Origin: JBBIPA01 sp963775935
GTDB lineage: Bacteria > Chloroflexota > Dehalococcoidia > GIF9 > UBA5629
Length of the DNA stretch: 64,000 nucleotides
NCBI GenBank assembly: GCA_963775935.1
Contig: CAVZKR010000008.1
Location: 1-64,000, forward strand
Reading direction: 5' to 3'
Shown: in pieces, positions 62,061 to 64,000 of the stretch
How positions within the stretch are numbered: position 1 is the stretch's first letter
Layout: every line of letters begins with the position of its first letter
The notes under the pieces: generated by a model
Seen by the model: only the letters and a program-made list of their open reading frames with translations
Database searches by the model: none
Told to the model about the DNA's origin: nothing
Made by a program: the position numbers and the translations under genes

Positions 62061-63754
62061 ATGAACAGGAATTTAGTTAAAGCAATTACAGTATCTCTTA
62101 TACTGCTAACAAGCACTATCAGCCTCCTGAGCTGTGCCCCTGCACCAAGCACACTCCAGAAAAGCAGGTGGTTGAAATCAAACGAGGAGAGCTCCAGGTA
62201 GCAGTGACCGCAGACGGCAACCTGGTTATGCCACGAGAAACAAGATTGCAGTTTGAAACCACTGGTATCGTTACGAGTGTTACTGCAGAAAAAATTATGA
62301 AAAGCCCCGTTTATAAAGGAAAGGTCAAAGCAGGGACGGTTCTCGCCAAACTGGATGACACCATGCAGAAACTCGCCGTTACCTCGGCTTTGTATGACGT
62401 AGAGCTCGCCCTGAACGAACTTGCAGAGAGAGTATATCCGTCTCTCCTGGGTTACCCACATTATTATCCAACCACCGGTGTCACCCTGAGAGTAGCACAA
62501 GCAGAAGCAGCACTTGAACAAGCCAAGACACTTCTGGAGCAGGCTAAACAAAAGGATGCTGCCGCTAAAGTTCGCACTGCTCAATATGACCTGGAAGCAA
62601 GTCTCAGTACTCTTAAATCAACATTAACAGATATGGAAACCTATCCTTCTATCGTGAGCACCTACTCCCAACCAGCCGATGAATTTCCCGGTGAATCAGC
62701 ACCACCGAATATAAAAGATGCAATTAAATTAATTGAGCAAGACTTGAGAACATTATCAACGGTGCAAGATTCGATAGAGCAAGGTGCTACTGTAAAAGCT
62801 CTTACCATACTGAAAATAGCGCAGCAGAACGTGGTGCAAACGAGAAGTATTGTTGAGAAAGTATGTGGTAAGGTAGTAATGCTGGGAATCTCATATCCCG
62901 ATGCTTCTACCAGTCTTGACAGTCTGAAAGCTGCCCAGGAAAACCTGAAGCAAATACAGGAAAAAATGAATGAAGGTAATTACGATAGTGTCGAGCTTGC
63001 GAAAATGCTGAGCATGGCTCAGCACGACCTGGAAATGAGCAACACTATTCTGATAAATAACGAGCTGGTTTTGAAACATGGGCTCAATTTAAAAACGCTC
63101 AGGCAAAACAATCTCACTTTACAAAAATATGAGTTAGCTTTAAAAAAAGCAAAAGAAGAACTGCTAAAAACGGAGATACTAGCACCATTTGACGGCACGA
63201 TTGTCGAGGTTGGCGTCAAAGAAAACATGGTGCTTTCAGTTTACAACTATACGACTATAACAGCCGTCCATCTCGTTGACACGAAACATGTTGAGCTAGA
63301 TGGTGTTGTTGATGAAATAGATATATTCAAAGTGATGGTAGGACAGGAAGCTATTATCACGGTAGATGCCTTACCTGACCAAAAGCTTAAAGGCAAAGTT
63401 ATTTTTATCTCACCTTTCGGTAGTGAGAAAACAGGTGTGGTTAATTATAAGGTCACCATGGAGCTCGACCCGACTGACGTTGAGTTGAAAGGTGGCTTAA
63501 CCGCCACTGCCGATATCATCGTAGAAAGCAAGAAAGATGTCCTCCTAATACCGAATGGCGCCGTGAAAGGAACCGGCGGCAACTACTGGACGCAGGTAGT
63601 GAAAGAGGGAATAAGAGGCGAAACCGAAAAGAGACCTATAATATTAGGAATTCAGGATAAGCGCTATTCCGAGGTGGTATCTGGATTGGCACAAGGGGAA
63701 AAGGTAATAGATGAAAAGCCTCTAACGACGACGCGTAACCCCCTGACCCAGTAA
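62061..63754 (+). CDS. RND/MacA-type periplasmic adaptor lipoprotein, one frameshift
   Basis: An adaptor for a tripartite or ABC exporter. The signal MNRNLVKAITVSLILLTSTI ends LLSCAPAP with a lipobox Cys. The frame then breaks in a run of four A near 62162. With five A it reads STLQKKQVVEIKRGELQVA and joins the main frame. The mature protein has a lipoyl/barrel part (IVTSVTAEKIMKSPVYKGKV), a long helical hairpin (about 110-330), and a beta-barrel/membrane-proximal region (ILAPFDGTIVEVGVKENMVL, VVDEIDIFKVMVGQEAIITV). The total is about 564 residues. The next gene is the ATPase, as in macAB-like loci. Confidence 0.85.
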
Positions 63755-63808
63755 TACTGGAGGATATAAAACTCATATCACCTATCTGACTGCAGCAGGA
63801 TTACCGCT

Positions 63809-64000
63809 ATGATCGAACTGGAAGATATTACCAAGGTTTACGAAATCGGGGATGTTCAGGTGCTGGCACTGAATAATATCAGCTGTCGTATCGAGCAGGG
63901 AGAGATGGTCTCCATCATGGGGGCATCCGGTTCAGGAAAATCGACCCTGATGAATATTGTAGGCTGCTTGGATAGACCAACCACTGGTAAATATAAGCTC
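63809..64000 (+). CDS. ABC transporter ATP-binding protein, partial
   Basis: The start of a MacB/LolD-type ATPase, cut by the window end. It begins MIELEDITKVYEIGDVQVLA with Walker A GASGSGKST at about residue 39 and NIVGCLDRPTTGKYKL just before the edge, typical of the macrolide/lipoprotein export group. It follows the adaptor gene by 55 bases. The permease presumably lies beyond the window. Confidence 0.88.
   Translation, partial: MIELEDITKVYEIGDVQVLALNNISCRIEQGEMVSIMGASGSGKSTLMNIVGCLDRPTTGKYKL

Noticed and set aside
1..64000. CRISPR arrays, reductive dehalogenase genes, rRNA genes and a replication origin
   Set aside because: I looked for regularly spaced repeats and the hallmark motifs and saw none. 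Only one complete tRNA gene was found.

Overview
The window is two unrelated pieces of DNA joined near base 6490. Bases 1 to about 6490 are extremely GC-rich. All their genes lie on the minus strand and form an L-arabinose utilisation operon: a xylose-isomerase-like sugar isomerase, L-ribulokinase, L-ribulose-5-phosphate 4-epimerase, a HAD phosphatase, a Tat-exported GH51 arabinofuranosidase and a further Tat-exported protein. These genes are broken by many single-base frameshifts. The rest is of moderate GC and reads as a chromosome segment of an anaerobic Chloroflexota bacterium, probably Dehalococcoidia-like. That placement rests on gene content and order (thrS-infC-rpmI-rplT-pheS-pheT; recA-recX-rny-ymdB; a molybdoenzyme/NrfD/HdrD respiratory cluster; pyrR-pyrBC-carAB-pyrK) and is an inference. 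At the join both proS and the sugar isomerase are cut inside their reading frames, which points to an assembly chimera rather than to biology.

Layout of the main part. 6.5-14.8 kb: translation genes, with proS facing the minus-strand operon thrS-infC-rpmI-rplT-pheS-pheT, which has a possible attenuator in its leader. 14.9-17.5 kb: two surface lipoproteins with PKD or Ig-like folds. 17.6-24.3 kb: a five-gene respiratory operon with its own promoter, consisting of a Tat-exported molybdopterin oxidoreductase, a four-cluster ferredoxin subunit, an NrfD-type quinone-interacting membrane subunit, a 74-residue membrane protein, and a large fusion of a cytochrome-b-like membrane domain with an HdrD-type iron-sulfur domain. 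24.4-42.7 kb: housekeeping genes (PHP phosphoesterase, ymdB, rny, recX, recA, nadE, dnaE, DegV, rnc, pepA), small zinc-ribbon proteins, and a remnant made by fusing two broken oxidoreductases.

42.9-51.1 kb is an accessory island around a tRNA-Tyr gene. It holds an IS3-family element with clear inverted repeats and an A7 frameshift site, a second DDE transposase, two divergent small HTH proteins with a shared palindrome, a non-coding stretch with strong hairpins and a tRNA-like fragment, a damaged response regulator, a triple-BON protein and a putative nuclease. 51.1-59.4 kb is the pyrimidine operon under a PyrR-type attenuator. The end carries two paralogous small membrane proteins, a YjbQ protein, a tandem universal stress protein, and a GbsR/MarR regulator with a probable autoregulatory operator ahead of an RND/MacA-type adaptor and an ABC ATPase that runs off the end.

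Single-base frameshifts also occur in the main part (pheT, rpmI, the response regulator, pyrB, pyrC, the HlyD-type adaptor). Some lie in short homopolymers and are best read as sequencing errors in otherwise intact genes. The best candidates for new biology are the Mo/NrfD/HdrD-cytochrome complex with an apparently non-standard Mo ligand position, and the tRNA-flanked island with its structured non-coding stretch.
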